Assembly: GCA_910575665.1 (NCBI GenBank)
Contig: CAJTFB010000011.1
Span: 1-64,000, forward strand
DNA from: Eubacteriaceae bacterium
GTDB lineage: Bacteria; Bacillota; Clostridia; Lachnospirales; Lachnospiraceae
Length of the DNA stretch: 64,000 nt
Direction of reading: 5' to 3'
Below, piece after piece: positions 63,992 through 64,000 of this stretch. The notes beneath the pieces are model-generated. The model made no database searches and was not told where the DNA came from. It was given only the letters and a program-made list of their open reading frames with translations. Positions within the stretch are counted from its first letter, which is position 1; the number at the start of each line of letters is the position of its first letter. A program made the translations under genes and the position numbers.

Positions 63992-64000
63992 ATGGAGACT
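63992..64000 (+). CDS. First codons of a gene cut by the window end
   Basis: ATGGAGACT follows TAGGAGGTGCGTAAT. Only three codons are present, so it cannot be identified; in many Firmicutes cinA and recA follow pgsA. Confidence 0.5.

Noticed and set aside
1-64000. CRISPR arrays, tRNA or rRNA genes
   Set aside because: No regularly spaced repeats or cloverleaf/rRNA sequences were recognised in any intergenic region.

Overview
The window looks like chromosome of a low- to mid-GC anaerobic Firmicute, most likely a gut Lachnospiraceae (Clostridia). Evidence: an oxygen-sensitive lifestyle ([FeFe]-hydrogenase maturase hydF, a 62-residue clostridial ferredoxin, formate-tetrahydrofolate ligase), a glnA gene followed by an ANTAR antiterminator, a PyrB/PyrI aspartate transcarbamoylase, and clustered DUF4317/DUF6033-type genes. 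The species cannot be named from this sequence alone.

Layout. 0-2.7 kb is AT-rich accessory DNA: the right end of an IS256-type element, a truncated type I restriction hsdR tail, a YgjP-like metallopeptidase and a SEC-C zinc protein. 2.9-9.0 kb is arginine biosynthesis (argG divergent from argCJBD). 9.2-10.3 kb is an HD-GYP gene. 10.7-23.3 kb is a long nitrogen/carbamoyl-phosphate block, gltB-gltD-glnA-nitR-carA-carB, behind a leader with an intrinsic terminator. 23.3-25.3 kb is a KtrAB potassium system. 25.6-34.7 kb carries rpsO, a NUDIX gene, pnp, a nitrilase-family gene, a TepA/ClpP-like protease, ftsK and two paralogous ATP-grasp ligases. 34.8-38.8 kb has fhs, BirA-controlled bioY-bioB and a beta-carbonic anhydrase.

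38.9-42.3 kb is an AT-rich island and the most exciting part. It encodes an ABC ATPase, a six-helix permease, a radical SAM enzyme, an intramembrane M50-type peptidase and, last, a 48-residue peptide (42067-42213) that short-gene cut-offs would miss. The peptide's C-terminus (WYFIKGAGNRWIIGAY) closely matches the epipeptide YydF of Bacillus subtilis, so the island is very probably an epipeptide (D-amino-acid RiPP) system with the gene order I-J-G-H-F instead of F-G-H-I-J.

42.4-46.4 kb holds pyrB-pyrI and an aconitase-family hydratase. 46.4-48.6 kb is a scar region: a hairpin-rich repeat, a NUDIX gene with an 81-bp tandem duplication, an internally deleted IS256 copy and gene fragments. 48.6-64 kb has a two-domain PPK2 kinase, a secreted GH115 enzyme with Big2 repeats, a BlaI/BlaR-like pair without a beta-lactam sensor, DUF6033, DUF4317 with ogt, hydF, ferredoxin, a small alarmone synthetase, folD, rimO, pgsA and the first codons of another gene.

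Arginine, glutamate/glutamine and carbamoyl-phosphate genes fit together: GltBD and GlnA assimilate ammonia, CarAB makes carbamoyl phosphate for ArgG-linked arginine synthesis and for PyrB-linked pyrimidine synthesis, and ArgCJBD makes ornithine precursors. Several small palindromic repeat families are dispersed between genes. No tRNA, rRNA, CRISPR array or replication origin was recognised.
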